Notes: generated by a model not told the origin, from the letters alone. Positions 23,285 through 35,500 are shown, numbered from the stretch's first letter. The stretch is 64,000 nt of DNA from Silene conica (GCA_029255685.2 CM055317.2:21150501-21214500), one strand, 5' to 3'. Numbers and translations are program-made.

Positions 23285-23600
23285 CCATTTTTTTCACCTA
23301 TCACCACATTTACGACTACCACCACACTAGCCACCACCATGACACCACCACCACCGCCACCACTACTATCGCTAACACCGCCATGACACCTCTGCCGCCA
23401 CCACCGCCACCATGACACCATCACCACCACCACCACCATCACCGTCGTGACCACCGCCACTGCCATGACACCTTCACCACCATCACGTTCGCGACCACCA
23501 CCATCGTCACCACCACTGCCCCATGGCATCCCCACCACCACCACCATGACACCCCTACCACCATCGTCGCCATGACACCTTCACCACCATCAGTCCATCA
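23285..23600 (+). repeat. (CCA)n-type minisatellite core
   Basis: A degenerate CCA/CCATGACACC array, core of the outer MITE. It is complementary to 22665-23035, so the two could pair as a long imperfect hairpin. Confidence 0.85.
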
Positions 23601-23914
23601 CCGCCGTCAGTAGATAAGTGGCTGTATGTGGTGGGGTGTTAGTGGTAGGAGTGAGTGTGAGTGAATTTTTAGTTCCTTTTCTTGGTGTAACCAAACAACA
23701 AATTAAGTTTTAGGTAATCTCGTACCTTTTCCCCTCTTACCCTTTCTTACTTCCTTTCTCTTTCTCTTTTTCTAACCAAACGCCCCCAATGGAATTGTGG
23801 TAAAAGTTAATTTGCGAAAAGACAAGTTGAAATAAACTGAATGAAGTTGAGCTAAAATAAATAGTTTAGGTGAACTAAAATGAGCTGAAATTAAACCAGA
23901 GAGAACCTTGTATT

Positions 23915-24230
23915 AGGTTCTTTTTGGTAAACTAGCTAAAAAGATAGCTGAAACCTCAAAAATTAACTGAAAACTAAAAAGTTACTAATAAGGTAGCTGA
24001 AAATTGGTAACTGATTTTATAAAATTTTGTTTGACAAATTTGCTGAAAAGGTAGTTGATTTTAGTAAACTGACGTAAAAGAATATGATAATTATTTAATA
24101 TTATAAATTAAAGGGGTAAAAAATGGAAAATCTCATTTCAGGTACCTGATTTCGCAAATGCTACCTGGGGTAGTATTTCATCTCATGTAACTTATTTGGT
24201 CAAATAAACTACATACCAAACACTTCCAAA
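23915..24230. repeat. Possible MITE with GGTAGCTGA motifs
   Basis: The left edge GGTTCTTTTTGGTAAACTAG and the complement of the right edge (GGAAGTGTTTGGTATGTAG) look like degenerate inverted ends around repeated AGCTGAAA words. No clean target duplication was found. Confidence 0.35.
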
Positions 24231-24294
24231 AAAAATCAGGTAGCTGAATTTTTGGTCAAATAAAGCTACTTTGGTCAAACAAACTATCTACTAT

Positions 24295-25655
24295 TGTAAC
24301 ACCCCCATTTATCAAGGAGTATTAACAACACATTCCCTAATAGATAACAACGTTATCATCTCGGTTGTCCGAGATAAATATATCAAATTAACAATAAAAG
24401 GCCATTAAATACTTTATAACTACAGTAAAAAGTAAACAATTCACTATAGAATACAACTGGTGGTACTACTATATATATCACTATAAGACTCTACATTGTC
24501 GTGACCTCTCAAGCAGCAGCTAACCAACACAGCATCTAAGCTAACGCTTGAAAAATCTCGTTGCTCACTATTTGCCGGCAATATCAAATGGGTCACCGCA
24601 GACACAAACAGAAGAAGAAACACAACAAACACACCATATAAGGTCAATAACTGTATATACAACAATGATAAAAATAGAATCAATAGCAAATCAAACCAAA
24701 CCACACAATCTTGTTTCAATTATCAATCCCCAAATTCCGAGAACTAGAGTCCAAACCGCAGCCCATACTCGACTACACATCACATATGTAGCCCTACCAT
24801 GTTACCCATCGCAACAGGTAATCCTCGCCACTAGTGGGATACCGCAACCTAGCCACCTAAAACTATGCTCATCGCAACGAGCGAACCCATATCATTAATG
24901 TGCATACTGCCTTGTGACAGAATCCCCTTGTGATAGGAGCCACAAAAGGCGAACATAGGGGTGAGGACCATCTCCTGAAAATGGCTTCGAAACAATCTCA
25001 ATAACCAAAATATATGATATCAATCAATCAACCAAGACAAACAATGCATCACAAATCTCAAATCATATCAAACAGTAATAACTGAGTATATAAACTCTAC
25101 CTCGCACATATCCACATCACAACAACCACCACATCGACGCATAACAAACAAGCAATCATGTTGTCATCTTACAAACAATAATTACCCTATTACTATACTA
25201 GTAAAACCAACTAATTGAATGCGCACGACACAAAATTACCACAAGAACAACTATACTCCGATGACGAGGGAGATTCGACTCGTTAACTCGACATTCACGC
25301 TACGCTCATCCCGGAGCAATGATCATGGTAAATTGGTGGAGAGAGAGAGAGAGAGAGACAGAAAGTTAGGTTTTTAGGAAAAAGGAAAAAGTGTTTACGA
25401 TAAAATGATTTAAGTTAAACTCCCAAAACATTATAGATCACTGTCATAGAGGTACTCGGTCAGTATATGGCATACTCGATCGAGTACGCTACACTCGATC
25501 GAGTACCATGGTACTCGACCGAGTGACCATTACTTCGTCGAGTACTCAACCTTTATCCGTCTAAAATACAAGACAAATTCTTATTTCTACCTCTCACTAG
25601 GGATCTTACGCTGCTATAGGTCAGTCAACGGGTCCTTAATAGGGCGGATATTACA
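24295..25655 (-). mobile_element. LTR of a Ty3-like retroelement (fossil)
   Basis: The left end TGTAACACCCCCATTTAT nearly repeats the left ends of the LTRs at 54912 and 57900. The right end ATTACA is followed by GTCTTC, the position of the polypurine tract in the 60-kb element. This suggests a minus-strand 3' LTR of about 1.36 kb with a scrap of internal DNA to its right. I found no matching second LTR nearby and no obvious target duplication. It is related to, but clearly older and shorter than, the array at 54.9-64 kb. Confidence 0.65.
25450..25550. repeat. Clustered ACTCGATCGAGT palindromes
   Basis: Four or five near-copies of the palindrome ACTCGATCGAGT and variants (ACTCGACCGAGT, ACTCGGTCAGT) lie at short spacing inside the LTR, near the end that holds the promoter in such elements. 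Confidence 0.75.
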
Positions 25656-26317
25656 GTCTTCACAGAAACTTCGTCACCGGAGTACGTCTCACACCGGACA
25701 AGGCAACTGACATCCATAAGGCTAAAACATGTAGTAACTGTTGGAGTAAATATCCACAAAAATAGTGCGATCACATGTTTAAATCTCAAGATAAGAATAC
25801 GCAAGGGATGATTCATTTATATAGTCAATTGATCAACATTATTCAATAACGATTGGCTGGCTAGAGTTTGACGTTACTGTCGTTTGACGGTGATGTTCAG
25901 TTGATCCCTTAAGGTCAAACCTAAAGAACGATTCCCAAACTTTTAAGTTAACTAATTGTATGTCGATACAGATTAACTAGTTCCTTAAATTGAACAAAAA
26001 TTGAGAATCTTATATCTTATTGTAATATGATTAAATAAGATTCAATTTAGTAATTAAGATATTATATTACTAAAATTGATCGATGTTTACGAAACATGCG
26101 AGATAAGAATGACAAGTTAGTTAGAATTACAAAATGTTGTGTATTATACTAAGTACTAACTAAATTTAAAATGACCCATTTTACGTACATGTAATTAAGA
26201 ATTACTAATAAATTTGTTAATTGTAATTTATTTGATATGTAATGATATTTAATTGTTAAATATGCATTAAATTACAAGTGTTACATTGTCGGACTAAAAA
26301 TACATAAGAACACATAA
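25656..26317. other. Unassigned AT-rich sequence between LTR and Helitron
   Basis: The first 30 bp resemble a degenerate retroelement internal edge. The remainder has no recognised gene or clear element ends. Confidence 0.3.
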
Positions 26318-27556
26318 TCTATATAATAACATAAAAAGCCTAGATTGAGTTGGTAATTGAACGACACGTGGCGAGCTATTGAGTAGTTAGTTGAACAACA
26401 TGTGACGAGCTACAATTTTATGCTGAATTAAAATATTAAAATAAAGAACAAATAGAAAACGAATAGACAAAATAGTGAATAGTAATCAATGTAGAAATGA
26501 TCTAAACCTTTATCTACCAAACATTACTAACTCCATAATCACAATTTATATCTCTTGAATGCCAAACTTTTCATATTTTACAATTATGAAACCAATTTAA
26601 TAAATTTTACCTATAAAATAAGATCAAATGATAAAAACTCTAATACATTCTTAGCAAAAATTAAAAATAAAAAAATTTACGGGTAAGTTTATTCCTTTTC
26701 GCCTATATTTTTCTAATAGTCTGTTTAATTTCATTTGATTGATTATTTGAAACTTTTCATATTTTTATTTTTGTAGTGAGTTGGAATCAATTGAGAGAGA
26801 AATGAAGAAACAAAATTAAAGTAGAAGAAAAGAGAAGAATCTAACAAGCATTTGTATCATATTCTTTATTTTTGGCATTGTCAATTTTGATGAGGACACT
26901 TTATATCACTAATTATCGAATATATTTAAACCTTAGTTTTATAGTCTCACATTTTATTATTATTGATATAACGATTTGGGAATTTGTTAATGTGGTAATG
27001 TGTAGTGAATTTGTTGAAATTGATATTAACAACTTCATGTATGGGCGTATGGGGGTGGCGTGTTTGGTACAAGTATAATATTTTTTATGAAATCGTCTAA
27101 AACAATATATTTTTCTTGTACTTTGAGTACCAAAGAGGAACATATCGTTTAATTTGTAATTTTAAATTTTTAATGAGAGAATATCGCATGATTATCGATG
27201 TTGTTTTTATTTAATGTACCCTTATTTAAATTATGTTTTATTTGATTAAATATTACATGATTATTATTGTTCTATTTAAGAGAAATTGAGTAAGAATATT
27301 TTAATTCTTAAATATTCGTATTATATTCATACTCAAAAAATATAATCATGCAACTAAGGTTAATACTACTTACTACTTTCATAATATCATTTTAATAAAG
27401 TTGTAAACTAGAAAAAATGTTATTTAAATGTCCAGTAAAAACGATCATTCAACTACAAAGGCCTTAGGAATCGAATTAAATTGCAATAACAACAAAACAA
27501 AAATTTTTAATGAAGAGTTAAAAAATTCCGTGATTTTCACGGGAAATTAAACTAGT
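26318..27556 (+). mobile_element. Non-autonomous Helitron
   Basis: 1239 bp starting TCTATATAATAACATAAAAA after an A and ending with the hairpin CCGTGATTTTCACGG, then CTAGT before a T. These are the hallmarks of a complete Helitron inserted between A and T without target duplication. The inside is AT-rich with no Rep/helicase and no clear captured gene. The 5' end choice rests on the TC dinucleotide and on resemblance to other plant Helitron starts. Confidence 0.72.
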
Positions 27557-27599
27557 TTACAATAACAAAGTCAGTTAACCAAATTCAAAACAAGCTTAA

Positions 27600-28500
27600 A
27601 CAACAACTAAAAACGATGATCATCACTCTTAAGGGTTCTCGCCCATGTCCTCATTCATATAATCCTTGGCCGTTGTCCCTGATGTACCGGCTCCGTTACT
27701 TGCTCCAAGCATGACACCGCCGCCCAACCATATCCCCCTCAGAATCCAATTGGCTCCTCATGGGCCCGTGAGGTATCCGTATTTATAGCTCATCGGGGCT
27801 CCGCATGTACTCCGATCTACGTTTAGTTATGGAAAACCCCGATATCATCCCCAACTTCTCCTCACCACACTGGTTGTGCACACTTGGTCCCCACATTCTG
27901 AAGATACGTCATCTCATGCATGTTTCTCATCACTTGGCGTTGGACAATCGCTCTGTTAGCCCGCTCATTTGCATCTACGGATCGTGAAATGTGTGGTAGA
28001 ACGAGTACTGGTAATGCTGAAGATACGATGGTGAAGTGTTGGTGGCCAAAGGGTGACACCGACTCATCCTCTCCAACCTCTCTCGCTCCAAGACTTTCCC
28101 GAGGGGGCTGAGTGACCCTTTTACGCCAATTGGTCAACATCAGCTCAGCCAATTCCATTAAAATATGGACAGGGATAATGTAGGTTTGGGATTGATGGTC
28201 GTGTTCCTCATCCAAATGCTCGATCACGAGGAGGTTCTCAGCATTAAGTAATCTCATTCATCTAGACCATATCACTCTCCACGCGAAGGTCACGTCATCT
28301 AGCACTCGCAACCACTTAGTGTGAATCAAGTAGTCACAGTCGATAAACGGAACTACCTCAAACAAAGTCGGGAAGTCGGTAGAGGCCATCAAGTCAGTCA
28401 ATGTCTGAGCGAGACGGGTCACTATAACACTACAACTGAGGTGGCGGTGCCTAGACCGGACCATGTGTGATAGACTAGCACACACGATCATGGGAGCACT
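27600..28500 (-). pseudogene. Unidentified gene fragment, frame-interrupted
   Basis: On the minus strand, frames at 28491-28258 (LFEVVPFIDCDYLIHTKW) and 28257-27862 (LLVIEHLDEEHD, ISRSVDANERANRAIVQRQ) adjoin. A third frame at about 27815-27630 reads GAPMSYKYGYLTG, GANWILRGIWLGGG and MNEDMGENP before a stop. The GC content and amino-acid mix are more gene-like than the surroundings, but the frame is interrupted at least twice, and no promoter, start or splice structure was resolved. I do not recognise the family. It could be a captured host gene, a transposon-borne gene or a domesticated-element relic. No function is claimed. Confidence 0.45.
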
Positions 28501-29136
28501 ATAGTAAAAAAGTTAACCCTGAGTAGGGTTCAGATAAGACATCATAACATCAGCTCATGTGAGTTTAATTTACTCACATCGCTCCGAGTGTATATGCAAT
28601 ACCCTTTATTTTAAGGCTTGGTCAATGGTTAGCCAAACGGTAAAATGTGTTTTATAAATTATATTTATTAAAATATACGATTATGTTGTGAGATGGGAAT
28701 AATTAACGAAAATGTAAATAGAGACAGGCGACGATTAGTAGGCGTGTGAAATAGGAATAGTAGTAATAGTAGTAATATTAATACTTGTATAACTTACTAA
28801 AATCATAAATTGATAATTCCTAATACTTTTCTAAATATACGTACCATACTACTACTATATACAAGCTAGCCTATTCATAAACCTCATTCACATAATTACA
28901 AAACTCATTACCACATAAAGAGGGCGAAACAAATAAAAGGAGAAAAAGTAAAAGGGAGCAATTATGTCTTTTATTGCCTTGAGATAAGATTTTAGTAACA
29001 CCATCTCATAACTAATCATCTCGCAATTTCTTTATTTTATTATCATCCTTGACGACTGTTTGACTCAGTTGTGACCGGGACCTTACTGTGACAGTAACCT
29101 AGATCGTCGTGATTGACTGAACCATCATTGACTGTT
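28501..29136. other. Intergenic AT-rich sequence
   Basis: No gene. The words at 28600-28660 (GCAATACCCTTTATTTTAAG and GGTCAATGG) distantly resemble the start of the LTR at 32601, so a decayed LTR edge is possible. Confidence 0.3.
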
Positions 29137-29710
29137 TGTAACACCTAATTATCCAGCCAATAAAAGTGTTACCATCACGGTTCCCCGAGTTAGTGAAGTC
29201 GGAGATACAATTGAGAACACTTTTGTTATAAATAACAATTAAATGGTTATACAAACGTAAAGAAATGAATAAAAATACAACTCATGACATCTATACTCTT
29301 CTAACTACTATACTCGACTCGGATATCGTCACAACTCGTCAAGTCTCCCACGTGCTACCAATACCACCTAAACATAACCTGCTCCCCATATGATCGAAAA
29401 TGTCATATGGATTGACACAGACAACCTCGAAAATGGGTGACAATTACTCAACACAAATATGTCGGTTTCAATATAATTATATATAAAACATGAAATACGA
29501 TAATAAGTGCAACATGCAACATGACTTTGACATGTACTACTCATGCCCATACCACGACACACACGACACACCGGTACCGAGAGACGCCCAACCGTACCCA
29601 CAATCACTCTGTATCACTCCCGAGTATCGGAACACATCCAGTCGTACTAACAAATCATAGATGCTAAGAACACGTCCACGACCTCGGACCCGAGTGCGAC
29701 TCAAGGTCCC
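29137..29710 (-). mobile_element. Partial LTR, same broad family (fossil)
   Basis: It begins TGTAACACCTAATTATC and shares the order of short motifs seen at 54912 onward: a target-like CGGTTCCCCGAG block, then a CTCCCCAT/GATCG block. It is strongly diverged and its other end was not found. Old. Confidence 0.45.
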
Positions 29711-29729
29711 CTTAAACTATGTCTTGTTA

Positions 29730-30260
29730 CTTTTTTAAAACCCAGGTTTTAGTTAATTTTGTTAAAACGTATTAATGCTTCACTTTCACCATAAGTCAAA
29801 CGTTTTTCGGTCATAGTAACATATTTAGCCATATTATCAATCATTCTTGGCTTGTTATAGATAAAAGGCATATATACCCCCTGTGGTAGAGGACATATAT
29901 ATAACCTCCAAGTTGTGATTGAACCATACCTTTAGAACTTGATCCACTCATTTCCCAATTTTCGGCGGTGATTGAATGTACCATTCCAAGTGACGTGCAA
30001 AAGTATCGGTACCGGAATTAGTTTTCCATTTATAAGTAGCATTCTTCGTAGTTTTCTCTTGCTCCTTGCATGTTTTACAAGCTCGGAAAAAATAGTGGAT
30101 TAGTCACCTTCTCCCAGTTGATGTACTTTATCGAAAATTTTCCACACATAGCTCCCACCACTATCTTTCTTATTTATCTTGGAAGAAGTTTTGGTTCGGG
30201 TACCTTGGCGGTGATGCGATATGATTGTGATGGATGGCCAATTTTTGCAAGAATAACAAA
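29730..30260 (-). pseudogene. hAT transposase N-terminal relic (BED zinc finger)
   Basis: On the minus strand a VWKIFDKV motif (about 30150-30123) precedes a CKTCKEQ ... GTDTFARHLEW segment (about 30080-29980). This spacing is typical of the BED zinc finger at the start of hAT transposases (VWKYFDKV, CxxC, TSxLRRHL). The frame changes between the two motifs, and stop codons follow RHLEW and occur further downstream, so it is non-functional. A possible remnant (MAKYVTMTEKRLTYGESEA) lies at 29850-29790. The DDE catalytic region is absent. Confidence 0.6.
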
Positions 30261-31091
30261 TTAAATTAGACAAATGTAAATAATAATATTATTTATAATT
30301 TAAAATAAAAAATAATATTATTATACTAATAAAGTAATTAGTAAAAATAATGAACACAACAAATAAAAAGAGAAACATAAAATTATTAATTAAGAGAAAA
30401 TTCAAATTATACGTTGTTCATCTTGATGCCCTTCGGAAAAATCATTACTTGATCGAGTGATGCTCCATAATTTTGATATGATAATATATTTTATATTTAT
30501 ATTTAACTTGGAAAATTATACCTTATAAATTTATTAATTAGATATTTTATAAAAATATAAAGAAAGAGATTGATAAAAGATGAAGAGAAGTAAAGAATAA
30601 GAGAATAGAGAGTTAAGTCGTGTGAAAAATGAATTGATATAATAATGGACTATTTATAGGAAAATAAAATGGAAAAAAGGCAACGAAATAGTCATTGGCA
30701 ACGACTCGATTTTCAACGGCTAGTTTGACCGGGTTAGAGCTGGCACTGAATGAAGACAAGCTGACAACCGAGCCGGGCTGCATATAATCCAACATTGGCA
30801 AGGCCTGAATTGATGACCGGGTTGGGTCGGGCCACGATGATAGCTGAACGAGCTGGGAAACTGGCCCACGTGCCAGTGCTGGGTCAGGTCGGGTCGGGCT
30901 GGCCGCCATGTTGTCCGGCTCTACCTTTGTCTGGACTTGACATAATTAATCTAACCCGAATCACTCGGCCAGGTACCTGACACTTGAACTCAAGACTCGG
31001 AGTTGGCTCAACTCAAATTGATCCGACTCAATATAATCTGTTCCGAATGTATATTATTACGCACTGATTACTATCGATAAATAACTTGATA
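30261..31091. other. Intergenic sequence
   Basis: AT-rich to about 30660. A GC-richer patch (30720-31030) with repeated GGGTCGGG/TGACTC words follows. No gene recognised. Confidence 0.3.
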
Positions 31092-31399
31092 ACTAGTTTT
31101 GTGACCCGTGAAATTTACGGGTTTTATTTTTATTTTGCCACTTTATAAACTATAACGGTTCAACTTTATAATAATTAAAAAAATGTTGTACCAAGTCATT
31201 ACCGAAAGAAATACTTGTCGGTTATTTTTTAGCAAACAATATATTAAATTGTTGCGTATGTATTGTATTCAAAGTAGTCAATAAATTTAGAAAAGTCTTT
31301 GGTCAGCGAATAGAAACTCTAAACACCACATAAAATAGAGAGGTTAAAACAACAAATGAAAGAAGAGCAAGAAAAATTCTCATGCGTAGAGAGTAGAGA
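31092..31399 (-). mobile_element. Helitron, minus strand (3' end clear, 5' end tentative)
   Basis: Read on the minus strand, the hairpin ACCCGTAAATTTCACGGGT is followed by CACAAAA and CTAGT at 31096-31092, then T. The proposed 5' end TCTCTACTCTCTACGC starts at 31399 after an A, giving about 308 bp, but a longer element is possible. Confidence 0.5.
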
Positions 31400-32545
31400 T
31401 ATAAAGTGCGTCTACCTTACCAAAACCATATAAAAGATAATGTAAAGCAAATAACCCATAATTTTAACAATAGAAATACTCCACCAGTCCACCATTTATA
31501 TTGATAAAATAGTATGAACACTATAATATTCGTAACATGATCATAAGATTGTAAGAAAGCATCTGTAATATCGCTTTTTGATTCATTTTAAAGTATTATA
31601 TTTTAAAAACGACTCCCATATTTCAAATTTTTGTTTCGAACTTGCTTTGTATGTATTTGGACATCTTGCTTTCGGAACATCTACCTTATGATTCCGCCCA
31701 TCATTGAGATACTTGTGAGAAGTTTAACTTTAAAAAAATTCTACAAATGGCTAATAAGCACTAAGTACTACGCACGACGAAACTAACATCGATAAAAAAA
31801 TAGCTTTAATGATGATATAAGGAATATATAATAAACTTTCAAACTCTAGCCCTCCTATTAAAATCATTATGATAAAGTTGTTGACTCAATCACAAATGAT
31901 CATTGAGGGGATCAATATTATCACTCCATCACCAACTATTATACAATAAGAAATTGAAATAAAGAAAATTAAAATTAAAATAAAAAATAATAGTGAATTA
32001 AAATATAAACTACAAAATATATAAGAAATAAGGTCGAAAATATAATATTATCAAATACTCCGTAAAAAAAAAAAAAAGTAAGGGATCATACCTTGAGTAG
32101 TACAACGGAGGGTGTAATTTTTTGGTTATTTTCCTATAAACCCTCTATACAATTATGTAAAAGGAAACTATAAAAATACAAATATTACTCTATAGCTTTA
32201 TAAACAAACAATTACTTGCAAGATTTATTTTACAAAGTTCACGTGACAGACCAACTTACATAAAAGTCTAAAATAAAAATTCTTACGAAAATAGTTACCT
32301 TTTACCTCTTTAATTTTGTTAGTATTTTTTTACTATGATGAGTATGTATAAGGTACCTAAAAATGAAACAAAATTATTATGAGGAGTATTTGAAAAGTCA
32401 AAAAATGGTTGCTAATGAACATATTCAATGCATGAGAGATTATAATAATAACATTAATCAAAGTATAATAATGGTGTGTTACTTTTCGCGTTTTTTTTAA
32501 GCCTATATAAGTGTTGTGATTATTTCATGCTTGTTATATGTTTCG
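31400..32545. other. AT-rich intergenic sequence
   Basis: Very AT-rich. No gene, clear inverted repeat or known element end was seen. Confidence 0.4.
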
Positions 32546-35500
32546 TTATCATTATGGGGTGGCGAACTTTGGGACGGAGTTCTTTTTAAGAAGGGAAGAT
32601 TGTAATACCCCGTATGTTAGCCTCGGTCAACGACAGTCAAACCATGTTTTATACACGTATTTTAAACGGATTATTTATAAAGGATTTTACGTAAACTATT
32701 ATTATTTATAAATCGTATTTCTACGATTAATTCCTATTTCATAATCATTTTATATTTGATGATTATTTTATAAAATGTCACTTCATTCGTATTTCTTTAT
32801 TTTGATAATATATTTATAATTAAATATACTTCCTATTTTATATTTATTTCTCAGTTATCCTTGTTTAATTATTTAAGTCGTAATTATATTTAAATTCTAA
32901 CTTTTTATATATTATTATGTAAGTACTAATAATTTTATATTCTTATAATTAATTTAGTTAATATTTACTAATACTGATTAAATAATTTAATTAATATAAT
33001 TATTTATACGTCTCGTTTATTTTAAATTATGTGTCATGAACGAAATATGGTAATATAAATTCCTCGAGGTGCGTGATTGACTCTTAGACTTGGGTTATGA
33101 TTGACGTGTGATGGCTTGGACTCGGGTTTATCGTGAGAACCATGGAATGCAACCCAACCCTACCAATGTTAACAAAACCCTAGCACAAACAAGCCCATCA
33201 ACATACAAAAGAAAACCCTTACATCGACACTTCATTTTGCCTCCATCGACATTCACAAACCCTACTCCTCTATCACCTCGACTGCCCTATCATCACCATC
33301 TGCCTCCCCTAGACCAACTTAAACAAAAACCCTAATCTATAGTGACAACAGTGGGTTGGAAGAAGAGCAAAAACAACAGCAACACAGCCGTCACCATCGT
33401 TTTCATCCTTCTCGCAATAGAGAGTTTGTAAGTAATTATTGTACCCTTCCAGACCATCGCTTTTAATGTTTTATAGTTATATGTAATCTTTGTAGTATGT
33501 ACAACATTTTTATGGTCTTTAAACCACCATAGGACCACCATGGGTGTCACTAAAACAGCCAAGAATGGCGACAGCAAACAACATTGTTATACTCTGTTTC
33601 GTGTTCTCTTGCATTTGAATCGTGTTTTATGGTTTAATCCTTTTGTGGGTTCGTGAGTCCTGGTGGTAGGGTGTTAGTAGGTTGCCTAGGTGGTGTCGGG
33701 GTAGTGTATGGTGGTCTAAAATTACCGTGACAGTCTACAATAGGGTATGTAAGTAATAAGGGCAGAAACACGGTAATAAGAGGGTTGTGTACATCAGTTT
33801 TGTGGTATCTTTTTCACGGGTATTGGCTAGGGTCGAAGCCTGGTGTTTGTCACTAGGGGATCGTGGGTGTTGTGAGGTCTCGAGTGTGGTGTTTGGTGGA
33901 GGTTATGGAGGTGTTAGAAGGTGGTTAGAGGGGCGTTTACAGAGGGGGCGCATGAACGGGTGCAGGAGGAGTGTTATAGGTCGGTTGTGACAGGGTGTTT
34001 TTGTACTGGTTTCGAGGGTTGTTGGAGTGGTTTCAAGGGTCGTGGTCGGTGTCAGTGGGTGCGCTATAGTGTAGTGGTGGCGGTCACCGTGTTTTGGTGG
34101 TGGTTCAGGTACGGTCAGGGTGGTCGAGAGAGCTGAGTTCAGGGACTGTTGGTCACGGCTTTTTGGGGCTGTAGAATGTTACGTTTTTTTTATGTTGGTA
34201 TTTGTTGTTGTTGTTTTCTTGTCCACGTGTTGTTATTATTATTATTATTATTGTTATTTTTTTTTTTTTATAAACCGAGAACTTTTATTAAAAATACTGG
34301 AAAAATTACATGAAATTTGTGGGCACCCGCGAAACTAGCTGGGCGCCCACTCCCTTAGCAATAGCAAAACTAAGGCGAGCAAAATTCCGTTGCCGGGACT
34401 TGAACCCGGGTCTCTCGGGTGAGAGCCGAGTAATTACTCGAGGTTATGTTATTATGATTATTAATATTATTATTAGTATTATTGGTATTATTATTATTAG
34501 TAATTTTGATGTTCTTAGTAATTTAATTAGTTGAGTTGCTTAATTTATTTTGTGACGGTACTTTATTATATTATTCAAGTTAATTAGCTAGTATTGTTAA
34601 TTAATTGTTATTATAATTACTCGAGGTTATGTCTAGAGTGATTTGTTAACGGTTACATATGTTCGTATAATCGTGTGTAAGACGAAGTTTATAATTATAA
34701 TTAATCAAGTAGTTAATTTATAAATTGTTACCTATGAGACAAGTATGACAGTTAATGAGCATGACGATATTTAATAAGTTATAATTACATACTTACGGGT
34801 GATACACTATATTCGATATTTGGTCATTTGTTAGTGGCTTGACGGGTTTAATCGTAATAAAGGAACCTAATTATTTATCGGTGGTAGTTGTATGGTGGGT
34901 AATTGTTATTTGTTAATTGTTAAAGGTAACGGTGTTGTGGAAGATATCTGTCTTTACGTGCTCGGGATACTCATTGGAGTAGCTTGCTACCAGGTAGGAT
35001 ACACTAACCTTATACTCTATGATGTGTTATGAATGGATGTGATATTATGTGTTATGGATGCCGAAAATGATTTATATGAGAATGATATGGGTTGGATTGA
35101 TTGTGAATTATTGGTAATGGCATGAGTATTTCATTATTTGATAGCATGATCGAATAATTATATCGTTGCATTCATGAGCATAGCATATGCATTGGTTACT
35201 GAGAAAGTTATGGTCAGATATTGTTCTGATATAAAGCCCAGGGTGGTTCTGCAGCCCAGGCCTGGTGTCTTATCAGCTATTGAGCTGGTGTTCGGTGACG
35301 ACCGATTATAGTCTGCCGGGAGGTTCGGTCTGGCTTGGTGCAAGGGTATGAGATTGAGATTGAGATCGAGCATATCATGGCATTTGCATATCATTTAACT
35401 GTTGCATTATAATTATTGTGTTACCCTACTCAACCGCGAGGTTGACAGTGTATTTGTGTACACCTACGATGATCCGGAATGGGGAGTAGATTCTGCAGGT

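Larger units (their letters stand above)
22352..23787 (+). mobile_element. Outer Tourist-like MITE, interrupted by its own sibling
   Basis: The left terminus GGAGGCGTTTG and right terminus complement (GGGGGCGTTTGG) bound a Harbinger-like element with two distinct arms. Type 1, on the left, has AAAGGGAATGA and GTTTGACACAAACAAAG. Type 2, on the right, has TTGGTGTAACCAAACAACAA. The flanking TAA is clear only on the left. The core is a (CCA)n array. A second copy of the family sits inside at 22479-23227. Without that insertion the element would be about 0.69 kb. Confidence 0.7.

Noticed and set aside
22681-23547. Gly/Val/His-rich open frames in 22.6-23.5 kb
   Set aside because: Products of (GGT)n and (CCA)n arrays in MITE cores.
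25740-26280. A Ty1/copia LTR beginning TGTTGGAGTAAATATCC
   Set aside because: The start looks LTR-like, but no matching end, partner LTR or target duplication was found.
27862-28491. Assignment of the gene fragment to a plant mobile domain or phosphatase-7-like family
   Set aside because: The resemblance was only in general composition. No diagnostic motif could be matched from memory.
33787-34338. Overlapping plus-strand frames near 34 kb
   Set aside because: They lie within an LTR and SINE. No start context or domain; G/T-rich leader-like DNA.
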